64,000 bases of DNA. Source: UBA9214 sp964443845 (GTDB lineage: Bacteria > Pseudomonadota > Gammaproteobacteria > UBA9214). This document shows positions 9,258 to 17,054 of this stretch, one piece after another. Below the pieces are notes generated by a model. The model was not told the origin of the DNA. It saw only the letters and a list, made by a program, of their open reading frames with translations, and did no database searches. The stretch spans positions 62,001 through 126,000 of the forward strand of contig CAYUFA010000001.1 of assembly GCA_964443845.1 (NCBI GenBank), read 5' to 3'. Position 1 is the stretch's first letter. Each line of letters opens with the position of its first letter. The translations under genes were made by a program, and so were the position numbers.

Positions 9258-9427
9258 AGCTATTGCTCCGCTTGCATGGATCGATCCACCCGGCCTGGAG
9301 GGGACGCTGCCACCGGCACCAGGCCTGTCCAACACCACCCCCGCAGTGCAACGCGCCGGGCAATGCATGTAGAACCTGTCGCATCATTCCGCGCGTGCCG
9401 CGGGCGGGCTGATGACAGGTTCGGGCA

Positions 9428-9868
9428 TCAGTCATCAGAAGCTGCATCGGCAGGCGTGGCACGGACTTGACCGGAGGACAGGTCCTGCAATAACGCACGC
9501 AGCTCCGCTTCCGCCACCGGGAACGGCAGTGCCCGGTACACCGGCAGACGGTTACACAGGCGGTCGAGCTGCACCCGGTATTCCTCATCATAAAAGACGA
9601 TCACCCGGATATCCGGCTGCTGCTGGACCACCGCAAGCATGGATTCCAGACTGCTGGAACGGTCGCGAAAGTCGGACTGGAAGTTGAACTCGGCGACAAT
9701 CACGTCCGGACGCCGTTTCCTGATCCCGGCAAGCGCCTTGCGCATGCGCGTCTCGACGACCACCTCGAAACCCAGGCTCTCATACACCGGGCGGAAATTC
9801 GGGTAACCGCCCAGCTCGATGATGGATAGTAATCGTTTTGGCAACGCTGCAACGTCCTCTTCGATCAC
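9428..9868 (-). CDS. Pseudo-receiver (REC-like) protein, paralogue of the 42393-42794 gene
   Basis: About 146 aa from GTG 9868; TTG 9844, ten bases after AGAGGA, is an alternative start. An ATG at 10003 would add an Arg/Pro-rich stretch with no coding character. The fold pattern is receiver-like (SIIELGGYPNFRPVYESLG, AGIRKRRPDVIVAEFNFQ, PDIRVIVFYDEEY). The phosphoacceptor Asp position, in the usual DxxxxD of strand 3, is Glu (DVIVAE), and the MPxMDG loop is absent. It has no output domain. The second gene at 42393-42794 shares RKAIAALREQVPDFVVAEF, including the same Glu. Likely a phosphorylation-independent adaptor, by inference. Confidence 0.65.
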   Translation of the reverse strand: MIEEDVAALPKRLLSIIELGGYPNFRPVYESLGFEVVVETRMRKALAGIRKRRPDVIVAEFNFQSDFRDRSSSLESMLAVVQQQPDIRVIVFYDEEYRVQLDRLCNRLPVYRALPFPVAEAELRALLQDLSSGQVRATPADAASDD

Positions 9869-10070
9869 AGTCCCGGCATGGACCGGCACACGGGGACGCT
9901 TCCACGGCCGGAGGGCACCCCGTCCCGCCCGAGGACGGATCCTGGTCGGACCGGGTTCCGGGAATCCATATGCCCCGCCATGAAACGCCTGTTTGCGCCC
10001 CAAAACACCAAAACAACAAATTGATATTTAAAACAAAAAATAAACCGGTAACAATTTGTTAATTTAGCTA

Positions 10071-10099
10071 TTGCTTATTTAAGCGTATACTTATATATT
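10071..10099 (+). promoter_or_regulatory. Candidate sigma70 promoter of the sulfur-globule-like gene
   Basis: TTGCTT (10071-10076) and TATATT (10094-10099) are separated by 17 bases inside a strikingly AT-rich stretch (about 10010-10110) in otherwise GC-rich DNA. Transcription would begin near 10106, leaving a leader of about 55 bases before ATG 10164. This is a by-eye match with no experimental support. Confidence 0.55.
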
Positions 10100-10163
10100 A
10101 TATATCGTCCTCGCTAGGGACCAGATTACAAACAAATTTTGCACTAACGAACAGGAGAACGAA

Positions 10164-10523
10164 ATGAAAACTCTCGCAACTGTACTGACCGCGGCCACGC
10201 TGGCCATCGCCTCCACCGCTGCTTCCGCGTGGGGCTGGGGTCCGTTCGGCAACAACGGTTACAACGGCTACAACGACGGCTGGGGTGACGGCTGGGGTGA
10301 CGGCTCGGGCGACTTCAACTTCAACATGAGCGGTGGCGGGCACGGCTACGGACACGGCTACGGTCGTGGCTATAACAACTACTACGGCTACGGTGGCTAT
10401 GGCCCGTACGGCTACGCTCCTTACGGCGGTTATGCCCCGTATGGCGCCCCGTACGGGTATGCCCCGTATGGCGCCCCGGTTGCCCCGACGGCACCGGCGG
10501 CTCCGCAGCAGAGCACCAAGTAA
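10164..10523 (+). CDS. Gly/Tyr/Pro-rich secreted protein, probable sulfur globule protein
   Basis: 119 aa with AGGAGA six bases before ATG. The signal peptide MKTLATVLTAATLAIASTAASA is followed by a mature chain of about 97 residues made almost only of G, Y, N, P and A: NNGYNGYNDGWGDGWGDG, HGYGHGYGRGYNNYYGYGGY, then PYGYAPYG-type repeats and an Ala/Pro tail. Sulfur globule envelope proteins of purple and colourless sulfur bacteria have this composition, size and signal peptide; they coat periplasmic sulfur deposits. Composition-based matching cannot exclude another Gly/Tyr-rich structural protein. It stands alone with its own promoter and terminator, as expected for an abundant protein. Confidence 0.72.
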   Translation: MKTLATVLTAATLAIASTAASAWGWGPFGNNGYNGYNDGWGDGWGDGSGDFNFNMSGGGHGYGHGYGRGYNNYYGYGGYGPYGYAPYGGYAPYGAPYGYAPYGAPVAPTAPAAPQQSTK

Positions 10524-10549
10524 CCCGGTCTGACAGGCCCGGAAAGCCG

Positions 10550-10580
10550 GACGGGGGACCGCAAGGTCCCCCGTCTTTCA
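10550..10580 (+). terminator. Rho-independent terminator of the sulfur-globule-like gene
   Basis: GACGGGGGACC and GGTCCCCCGTC form an 11-bp perfect stem with a GCAA tetraloop (10550-10575), followed by a short T run (TTTCAT). It starts 27 bases after the stop codon. The strength fits a highly expressed single-gene transcript, and it also separates that gene from the convergent ArsR gene. Confidence 0.85.
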
Positions 10581-10601
10581 TACCCGGTGTCCGGACCGAC
10601 C

Positions 10602-10934
10602 CTATTCCGGCGGCAGATCGGACAGATTGGTCTGGCAGAGTACCCCGCGCATGGTCCCGATCAGGTCCAGCAATTTGCCGTTGCTGACGCTGTAGTAGAT
10701 CCGGTTGGCATCGCGGCGCGAGCGTACGATGTTCTTGTTACGCAACTGATCGAGGTGCTGGGACACGTTGCTCTGCGAGGTGCCGATCTTCTCGACGATC
10801 TCGCCTACCGACATTTCCTGGTCGCCGAGCGTACAGAGGATTTTCCAGCGCAGCGGGTGTCCCATTGCCTTCAGGGCATCGGCAGTCAGGATGATATCCT
10901 CGTCTCCCGGCACTTTTCCTTCCGTATCCGCCAT
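10602..10934 (-). CDS. ArsR/SmtB-family transcriptional regulator
   Basis: 110 aa; AGGAG lies six bases before ATG 10934. It is a single winged-helix domain (about residues 18-100): ALKAMGHPLRWKILCTLGDQ, the recognition helix GTSQSNVSQHLDQLRNKNIV, and the wing RRDANRIYYSVSNGK. The ELCVC metal-box motif of SmtB/ArsR sensors is not present, though one Cys lies in helix 3 (KILCTLG) and one near the C-terminus (VLCQTN), a pattern compatible with a thiol or persulfide sensor of the SqrR/BigR kind. That ligand is inference. It converges on the sulfur-globule-like gene. Confidence 0.88.
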   Translation of the reverse strand: MADTEGKVPGDEDIILTADALKAMGHPLRWKILCTLGDQEMSVGEIVEKIGTSQSNVSQHLDQLRNKNIVRSRRDANRIYYSVSNGKLLDLIGTMRGVLCQTNLSDLPPE

Positions 10935-11010
10935 TGAAAACTCCTGCTCGCGCAGCGGCTAGTGTACGTTTTGCTGCCGAAGTTGCAATCCCGGACGGGG
11001 CAGGGATATT

Positions 11011-11862
11011 TCAGTCTCCGGCCATCCGCGTGTAGCCCGTCATGTCCTTCGCGATACAGATGATGTCCGTGATCTTTCCGGTATCGTCACTGATCGCGGT
11101 GCGGGAAAACAGGATCGGCACCCTGCGCTGGTCCTTGGCAATGAAGCTCGCCTCGATACTGCTGATCGTTCCGGTACGGATCAGCGCCTCCAGCCAGGTC
11201 CCCATGAAGGCATTGGCCTGCTCGGCTTCCTCCTCTTCAAACACGTCGCCGATGGCCATTCCGAGCAAATCAGTTTCCGGGTAATCCAGCAGGCGGCAGG
11301 TGGTCGGGTTCACGGCCTTGATTTTCCCGGACGGTTCGAGCACCAGCAGCGCCTCCCCCATGTTGTCGATGATCTTTTCCAGGTAGGTACGCGCTGCACG
11401 CAATTCCCGGGTGCGTTCCTCGACCAGTGCCTCGAGCCTGGTATTGAGCTCGCGTTCCTTCTCGATCAGCCGCAGGTAGGTGCTGATCTTGTTGATCAGC
11501 TGGTTGTCGTCGATGGGTTTGAGGAGGTAATCCGCCGCGCCCACCTCGTACCCCTTCTGCTGGAATTCATTGGTCTTGTAGGCCGCCGTCAGGAAAATGA
11601 TCGGGATATCGCGGGTCTTCTGCCGCACCTTGAGCATGGACGCGGTCTGGAAACCATCCATTTCCGGCATCTGGATATCGAGCACGATCAGGTCGATGCG
11701 CGGATTGCGCAGCGCGATATCCAGTGCGGCCTGCCCGGATCCCGCCTCCAGCACCTCGACATCCATGTACTGGTTGATCAGTGTCCTGAGCGTGAACAGG
11801 TTATTTGCATTGTCATCGACAATCAGAATCCGGAATCCGGCGTAACGCTTCCTGTCTCCCAT
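11011..11862 (-). CDS. Response regulator: REC, coiled coil, PAS
   Basis: 283 aa from ATG 11862, whose A is the last base of the upstream kinase stop (TGATG). The receiver domain (about 7-125) has ILIVDDNANN, phosphoacceptor VLDIQMPEMDGFQ and LKPIDDNQLI. A charged coiled coil (about 130-160, LEALVEERTRELRAARTYLE) leads to a PAS domain (about 160-280, LLVLEPSGKIKAVNPTTCRLL, FEEEEAEQANAF). There is no DNA-binding, GGDEF, EAL or kinase output. It is probably the partner of the adjacent hybrid kinase, acting through protein contacts. Confidence 0.9.
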   Translation of the reverse strand: MGDRKRYAGFRILIVDDNANNLFTLRTLINQYMDVEVLEAGSGQAALDIALRNPRIDLIVLDIQMPEMDGFQTASMLKVRQKTRDIPIIFLTAAYKTNEFQQKGYEVGAADYLLKPIDDNQLINKISTYLRLIEKERELNTRLEALVEERTRELRAARTYLEKIIDNMGEALLVLEPSGKIKAVNPTTCRLLDYPETDLLGMAIGDVFEEEEAEQANAFMGTWLEALIRTGTISSIEASFIAKDQRRVPILFSRTAISDDTGKITDIICIAKDMTGYTRMAGD

Positions 11863-14207
11863 CAATCATCCCCGGTGGTGGCCAGATACTTGTCCAGCAG
11901 TAGTTTGAGTTCCGCGGTATCCACGGGCTTGACGATACAGTCATTGGCGCCGGATTCGATGCACTTGTGCTGGTCCGCCTCCCCGCCCTTCGCAGTCAGG
12001 GCGATGATCGGCAATTCCTGTGCGTCCTGCTGCTGCCGGATAAGCCGGATGGTTTCGTAACCATCCATGCCCGGCATCATGATATCCATGAACACGAGCC
12101 GGAACTCGCCATCGGTCGCCAGTGTTTCGAGCGCCTCGTGACCGTCACCGGCCGCCATGACCCGCAGGTTCCAGCCCTCGAGCAGCGGTGTCAGCGCCAG
12201 CAGGTTGCGCATGTCGTCATCCACCAGCAACACCCTCGCCCCGGCGTAATCCGCCACCGGTATCTGCTGCGCCAGCGACCTGCCGGTCCGGCTGGCGGCC
12301 GGTGGCCCGGCCGGCACGGAGTGGTCGTCGCCCGGTAACTCGGACGGCAACAGCAGGGTGAAGACCGACCCGGCTCCCGGCGTGCTTTCCGCGCGAATGT
12401 CCCCGCCCAGCAGCCACGCCAGTTCACGGCTGATGGTCAGCCCCAGACCGGTACCGCCGAATCTCCGGCTGGTCGAGCCATCCGCCTGCTTGAACGCCTC
12501 GAACACCAGATCCAGCTTGTCCGTGGCGATCCCGATGCCGGTATCCGCGACCTGGATGGCCACCGGGTAACGGACCCCACCGGCCATTTCGCCGGATTTC
12601 AGCGTGACGCGAACATGTCCCGCGCTGGTAAACTTTACGGCATTGGACAGAAAATTCACCAGCACCTGACGAATCTTCTCGCCGTCACTGACGATTGACT
12701 CCGGTACGTCCGGATCCACTGCAAACTGCAGATCCAGGTGTTTCTCGTCCAGCTGCGGGCGCATCAGTTCCAGCACCTGGTCGACCAGCCTGCGCAATAC
12801 CACCGTCTCCCTGACCAGGGTCATCTGGCGGGCCTCGATGCGCGACAGGTCCAGAATGTTGTCGATCAGTGCCTTCAGGTCCGCGCCGGCGTCATGGATG
12901 ACCTGTGCCTGCCTGCACTGCTCTTCCGGTATCCGGCCTTCCGACAGCATCTTCGACAACAGCAGGATCGAATTCAGGGGCGTGCGCAGCTCGTGGCTGA
13001 CGTTGGCCAGGAATTCCGACTTGTAGCGGTTGGATTCCTCGAGTTCAGCAGCGTAGTCGTGCAGGGCACGTGTATTCGCGGCGTGCACGGCCGCGAGCCG
13101 CGTCAGGTTCTGTCCGAGCATCTGCAGCTCCCGCGGCTGCGTCCAGGAGAATACCACCTCCTCGTCACGCTCCAGTACGCGCGCAATCCGGTCGGTCAGC
13201 TCCTGGCCCAGGCGATCCAGCCGTACCGCGATCAGCCGGGCAACAATGTACACGACAATCATCAGACCGATGGCAATCAGCACCACGCGCAGTTCCACAG
13301 TCTGTTGCAGCATGGACAACGGAGAGGCATCCACGCTGCGACCGACCCAGAGCGTGCCCGCATCCTGGGTCTCGAACAGCGGCACCCAGAGGACCTGCTG
13401 ATTGCCGTATTCCCACAAGGCCAGTTCATGCTTGCTGAACAACTGCTGCAGGCCCGGGAAATCGTGGAATGCGGAATCGGGGCGCGTCTCTCCTTCCGGA
13501 GACGGCAGGAACTGGCCGTTCCCGAGTACCCAGTAGTTACCGCGGTAGGCGCTGGCCAGACCACCGAGATCGAGGTAGACGATCACGGAACCGCGCCGTT
13601 GCGGCATCTCCTCTCTGGCCTGCCCGGACAGGTCCGGGATGAACACCGGGCTGACCATGCTCAGCTGCATGAACCGGTTCGGTGCCGCCTTGCTGGCAGC
13701 GCGATCGAAGATGATCGGGCCGTTCATCACCTCGCCCGGACGCAGGGTCCTGGCCGCCTCCAGCAATACCGGGGCTACCGCGGGATGCTTGCGTTTCCTG
13801 CTCTCCAGCCGTCCCGTCTTGTTGTCGCGATCCAGCCAGAATTCCGGGGTTCCGTCCGCATCGAGAAACAGGATCTGCGTGACGTCCAGCTGGTCACTCA
13901 TCACCTGGTTCACCCAGTTGACGTACGCCTTGCGCGCCCTGGCGGCCGCCTGTTTGCCCTCGCTGTCCTTGCCGTCCATGAACATGCCGGGTTCCGGCAT
14001 CTTGGCGAGCAGCCTGACCATCTCGTGCCGGCGGGCCAGGTGCTGGTCGAGATCGCCGAATTCCGCGCGCAGGTTCTGCAGGTGGGCCTTGTGGTAGAGA
14101 ATCTCGATCTTGTCGAAGATCATCGGCACGTTGATGATGAAGGAAACCAGCAGGGGCACCATGCCGAACAGCATCAGGTACAGCGAGATCCGGGTACGGA
14201 GTTTCAT
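11862..14207 (-). CDS. Membrane hybrid sensor histidine kinase
   Basis: 781 aa from ATG 14207 (MKLRTRISLYLML); the 25 codons upstream are Arg-rich and unlikely. Order: membrane helix (about 7-27); periplasmic sensor of about 280 residues; second helix (VVLIAIGLMIVVYIVARLIA); dimerisation domain with FLANVSHELRTPLNSILLL, whose His is the phosphosite; ATPase domain with NAVKFTSAGHV and RRFGGTGLGLTISRELAWLLGG; C-terminal receiver with VFMDIMMPGMDGYETI. No HPt domain is present, so a separate HPt would be needed for a full relay. It is translationally coupled to the REC-PAS gene. Confidence 0.94.
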   Translation of the reverse strand: MKLRTRISLYLMLFGMVPLLVSFIINVPMIFDKIEILYHKAHLQNLRAEFGDLDQHLARRHEMVRLLAKMPEPGMFMDGKDSEGKQAAARARKAYVNWVNQVMSDQLDVTQILFLDADGTPEFWLDRDNKTGRLESRKRKHPAVAPVLLEAARTLRPGEVMNGPIIFDRAASKAAPNRFMQLSMVSPVFIPDLSGQAREEMPQRRGSVIVYLDLGGLASAYRGNYWVLGNGQFLPSPEGETRPDSAFHDFPGLQQLFSKHELALWEYGNQQVLWVPLFETQDAGTLWVGRSVDASPLSMLQQTVELRVVLIAIGLMIVVYIVARLIAVRLDRLGQELTDRIARVLERDEEVVFSWTQPRELQMLGQNLTRLAAVHAANTRALHDYAAELEESNRYKSEFLANVSHELRTPLNSILLLSKMLSEGRIPEEQCRQAQVIHDAGADLKALIDNILDLSRIEARQMTLVRETVVLRRLVDQVLELMRPQLDEKHLDLQFAVDPDVPESIVSDGEKIRQVLVNFLSNAVKFTSAGHVRVTLKSGEMAGGVRYPVAIQVADTGIGIATDKLDLVFEAFKQADGSTSRRFGGTGLGLTISRELAWLLGGDIRAESTPGAGSVFTLLLPSELPGDDHSVPAGPPAASRTGRSLAQQIPVADYAGARVLLVDDDMRNLLALTPLLEGWNLRVMAAGDGHEALETLATDGEFRLVFMDIMMPGMDGYETIRLIRQQQDAQELPIIALTAKGGEADQHKCIESGANDCIVKPVDTAELKLLLDKYLATTGDD

Positions 14208-14407
14208 CTGCCGCTTGCCTGCGCCGTTGGCACGGCGGGTTGCCGCACCCGGTACTTTAGCCGGACGCCGTTGCGCATGCACCCGCCCGGCACTGGTTCT
14301 GCGTGCATACCCGCCTCCGTTACCGGCCGGGCCGGCATGTATGGCATTGCACGGCGCTGCTGCCGGGCACCCCGGAGGGCATGGCCACCGCGTGATCCGG
14401 CCATGTT

Positions 14408-15160
14408 TCAGTCAAGGTAGCGCGCCTGCCATTCCAGGAACCTGGCGTGCGCCCAGGCAGCGTAGGATTCCCTGTCGCTGAAAGCGGCGGGGTCGAAGGG
14501 ATCGTAGATATAGAAATTGACGCGGTTATTGCCCGTGGTACTCATGTGCCAGATCTTGTGCAGCAGTGTCTGCGGGTCGCGCCACTCGAAATCGTCCTGA
14601 GACTCGTAGTGCAGGAACACGGGCAGTATCGGAATCCCGGTGCGCAGCGAAATATCGAATGCGCCGTACCGGAACGTCTCGAATATGCGTCTGCCCTTGC
14701 AGCCACCCTCGGGGTAGAGCGCGATATTCTTGCCACTGCGCAACTCGCGGTCGATTGCGTCCGCCGCGGCATTGCGGGACTCTTTCGATTCCCGGTGTAC
14801 GTACAGGGTGCCGGCCGCCATGCTGATCCGGCCAACGAGCCACCAGTCCTGCACCTCGATCTTGGCCAGGGAATGCACGGGAAACACGGCGGGTATCCCG
14901 ATATCCTCGAATGCGGAGGGATGATTGGCGATCAGGATGTACTGCTCCGGCAGGCCCTTGCAGGTGTATTTCTGGTGCACGCGCAGGTCGATACCCAGCG
15001 CGCGCACGAAACTGCGCGACCAGAACCGGAACAACGTGAAATAAAACGACCTGGTCAACGCACGTGGCAGCCAGGAGAGCAGGTACATCACCAGCGTGAA
15101 CACACCCAGCTCGATCCAGCACCACAGGCGCCAGGCAACCCTGCATACGAACCGGATCAA
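14408..15160 (-). CDS. PlsC-family 1-acylglycerol-3-phosphate O-acyltransferase
   Basis: 250 aa, starting at TTG 15160, seven bases after AGGAG; no in-frame ATG offers a better site. A hydrophobic N-terminal segment (WIELGVFTLVMYLLSWLP) anchors it to the inner membrane. The acyltransferase motif reads NHPSAFEDIGIP, a variant of NHxxxxD. Motif III is ALYPEGGCKGRR where FPEGTR is usual. These variants suggest a lysophospholipid or unusual acyl acceptor rather than the housekeeping PlsC; the substrate is unknown. Confidence 0.82.
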   Translation of the reverse strand: MIRFVCRVAWRLWCWIELGVFTLVMYLLSWLPRALTRSFYFTLFRFWSRSFVRALGIDLRVHQKYTCKGLPEQYILIANHPSAFEDIGIPAVFPVHSLAKIEVQDWWLVGRISMAAGTLYVHRESKESRNAAADAIDRELRSGKNIALYPEGGCKGRRIFETFRYGAFDISLRTGIPILPVFLHYESQDDFEWRDPQTLLHKIWHMSTTGNNRVNFYIYDPFDPAAFSDRESYAAWAHARFLEWQARYLD

Positions 15161-15249
15161 GGATCCACTCCTGCCACCTGAATTTCACCCCATTATGACC
15201 CCTTGTCGGCCAGCCGGGAAAGATTTACAGGTGGAACCTGCCGGCACGT

Positions 15250-16068
15250 TCAGTGAATTTCCGCCAGCAGCTGCGCGATCACCGTGCCATCGGCCGGCTC
15301 CAGCCCGTGCGGGGCAGGCAGCGTGACCAGCCTGGACCGGCCACGCAGCACAGGCACGTTGTTCATGTCCTGGCTGTAGGCAGGCACGACGTAGTCTCCG
15401 GGACCGTTGGAGGCCCGTACCACGGAAACATACTGGATATCCGGATGCGGCTGGCTGTTCAGCCAGTACAGGAAGGTCCCGGGTCGTGCCCGGACGAGGT
15501 CAACGTACAGGCTGCGCGAACGCATGGCCGTGTGATAGGTGCTGCCGCCCAGGAAATCGGTCAGCAGCGACAACGGGAACGGGATATCGGTGGCATCGAG
15601 CGCCTCTTCCGCCCGGCCGGTGCCGAGGTGCGGACTGGCGATCGTGACCAGCGCCTTCACGTTGGTGGCGCCACCGCGGACCAGCGCAGCCCGCGCCACC
15701 ACGCCGCCGGCAGAGTGCCCGACCAGGACGATCGGTTCCGCCGGATGCCTGGCGGTGATCGATGCCAGGATCTCCTTCAGCAGGTACACCTGGACCAGGA
15801 TCGGTGCCTCGGACGGCAGGTCGACGGAATAGAACTTGTCCTTGCCCGTTGCGCCCTGCCCGGGGACCAGCCGGATGCCACCCGGTCCGGCAAGATAGAC
15901 GCCGGCCGGCTGCCAGCCCTGCTGTTGCAGGATCGAGGTGACACCACTGCGATCCCAGGATCCCGCATCCCCCAGGTAGCCATGGACCAGCAATACCACC
16001 TCTGCACGCGCCAGCTGCGACAGCAGCGCAGTGCACAGCGCCAGTACCAACAGTACACTCTTCTTCAT
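15250..16068 (-). CDS. Secreted alpha/beta-hydrolase, lipase/PGAP1-like
   Basis: 272 aa from ATG 16068, preceded by AGGTGGG. The signal peptide is MKKSVLLVLALCTALLSQLARA. The hydrolase core starts VVLLVHGYLGDAGSWDRSGV (oxyanion HG motif), the nucleophile elbow is VGHSAGGVVAR, and the catalytic His is probably in LPAPHGLEPADGT near the C-terminus. The substrate may be triglyceride or another periplasmic ester. An AT-rich intergenic region lies upstream. Confidence 0.85.
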   Translation of the reverse strand: MKKSVLLVLALCTALLSQLARAEVVLLVHGYLGDAGSWDRSGVTSILQQQGWQPAGVYLAGPGGIRLVPGQGATGKDKFYSVDLPSEAPILVQVYLLKEILASITARHPAEPIVLVGHSAGGVVARAALVRGGATNVKALVTIASPHLGTGRAEEALDATDIPFPLSLLTDFLGGSTYHTAMRSRSLYVDLVRARPGTFLYWLNSQPHPDIQYVSVVRASNGPGDYVVPAYSQDMNNVPVLRGRSRLVTLPAPHGLEPADGTVIAQLLAEIH

Positions 16069-16646
16069 AACCCACCTGCCTTGTTCATCGCGGTTGCTCC
16101 GATTGCCCGGCACCGACAGCGCGCAAGCAACGCACTTCCTGCCCGCTGCGCTTCTCCCGGTTGCCGTACCACTGCCACCCACCCCCGCTACATGACACAG
16201 AGTCAGCTCCCGGCCGGTAGCACCTGGCAGACAGGACACGGTCTCCAACCCTGGCGCACGTGCAACCCTCAGCCGCTGCCCGGCCGTAGAAGAGCGGTCT
16301 GGCAGGGACGATGTCTAGTATATTAGAAAATGCTTAAATACTCAACTGATGGCCCGTCCCGCCACCGGTACGGCGCTCTCTGCATTTGTTTTTGCCTTTA
16401 CATGAACTTAGCGATGGATTATTACCCAAAACCGATCCGTCAAAACAATGGCTTAGCGTCGGCGTCCCGGTGTATCGTGATATTTATATATTAAACAGTG
16501 TGTTATGAGTTGACGCGCGAGTGCGGAAAAAATAATTTTAGCGCCTTTTGAATATATAAAAATTACCCGATTCCGATATACCTGCATTATCAGCCCCCTA
16601 CACACGCCCGCCGGAAACCCCCCGAATTTCCGTCAATCAATTGTGG
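16069..16646. other. AT-rich intergenic region
   Basis: 578 bases without a recognisable gene. The first 240 have ordinary GC content. From about 16310 to 16620 the sequence becomes markedly AT-rich (TAGTATATTAGAAAATGC, AAAAAATAATTTTAG, TTGAATATATAAAAATTACC). TTGACG at 16510 followed 17 bases later by TAATTT is a weak promoter candidate. No open frame here has coding character. Confidence 0.5.
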
Positions 16647-16675
16647 TTGACAGGCCCCGGCCCAGAAGGCGTAAT
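16647..16675 (+). promoter_or_regulatory. Candidate sigma70 promoter of the 16719 gene
   Basis: A perfect TTGACA (16647-16652) is followed by a 17-base spacer and CGTAAT (16670-16675, four of six matches to TATAAT). Transcription would begin near 16683, which places the TTG start at 16719 inside the transcript and excludes the longer open frame that begins within the promoter. Confidence 0.5.
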
Positions 16676-16718
16676 CATTACCAATTCATTGATCGAACCT
16701 TGTTCCCAGGAGTGGCTC

Positions 16719-16913
16719 TTGGAAAACATAACCTTCGATGTTGATGAGTTGTCCCGACTGGACGAGGTGCAACAGGCACGACGCCTCGAAGAGGCGCAGC
16801 GCCGGATCGATGAAGTGCAACGTGCTGCCGCTGGCGATCCCGACTCACTTCGGTGGGTCCAACAGCAGCGACAATACCTAGTGGATATGCAGCATTTGAT
16901 ATTTACGTGTTAG
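16719..16913 (+). CDS. Small hypothetical protein, 64 aa, TTG start
   Basis: AGGAG lies seven bases before TTG 16719, giving a 64-residue acidic helical protein starting (M)ENITFDVDELSRLDEVQQ, followed by RRLEEAQRRIDEVQRAA and ending MQHLIFTC. The middle third is predicted coiled coil. It stands alone between a candidate promoter and a strong terminator, so it is an independent transcription unit. No family was recognised. The RNA itself could also be the product, but the ribosome site and helical pattern favour translation. Confidence 0.55.
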   Translation: MENITFDVDELSRLDEVQQARRLEEAQRRIDEVQRAAAGDPDSLRWVQQQRQYLVDMQHLIFTC

Positions 16914-16936
16914 CCCGACACGAACCTCCATTTACC

Positions 16937-16964
16937 AACCCGCCCAGCCTGGCGGGTTTTTTTT
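16937..16964 (+). terminator. Rho-independent terminator after the small 16719 gene
   Basis: AACCCGCC and GGCGGGTT form an 8-bp perfect stem with a CAGCCT loop, followed by eight Ts in all (16957-16964). It lies 23 bases after the stop codon, a textbook intrinsic terminator. Confidence 0.92.
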
Positions 16965-17054
16965 GTCCCGCGTCCGCCCCGGCAGGCGCCGGACTCCCAA
17001 TCCGCCGTCACCACGAGTACCCTCGAAAGAACGAATCCGCGCCTCGAGACATGC

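Noticed and set aside
9869..10003. ATG 10003 as start of the first pseudo-receiver
   Set aside because: The additional 45 codons are Arg/Pro-rich without receiver character or a ribosome site. GTG 9868 or TTG 9844 fits the domain boundary better.
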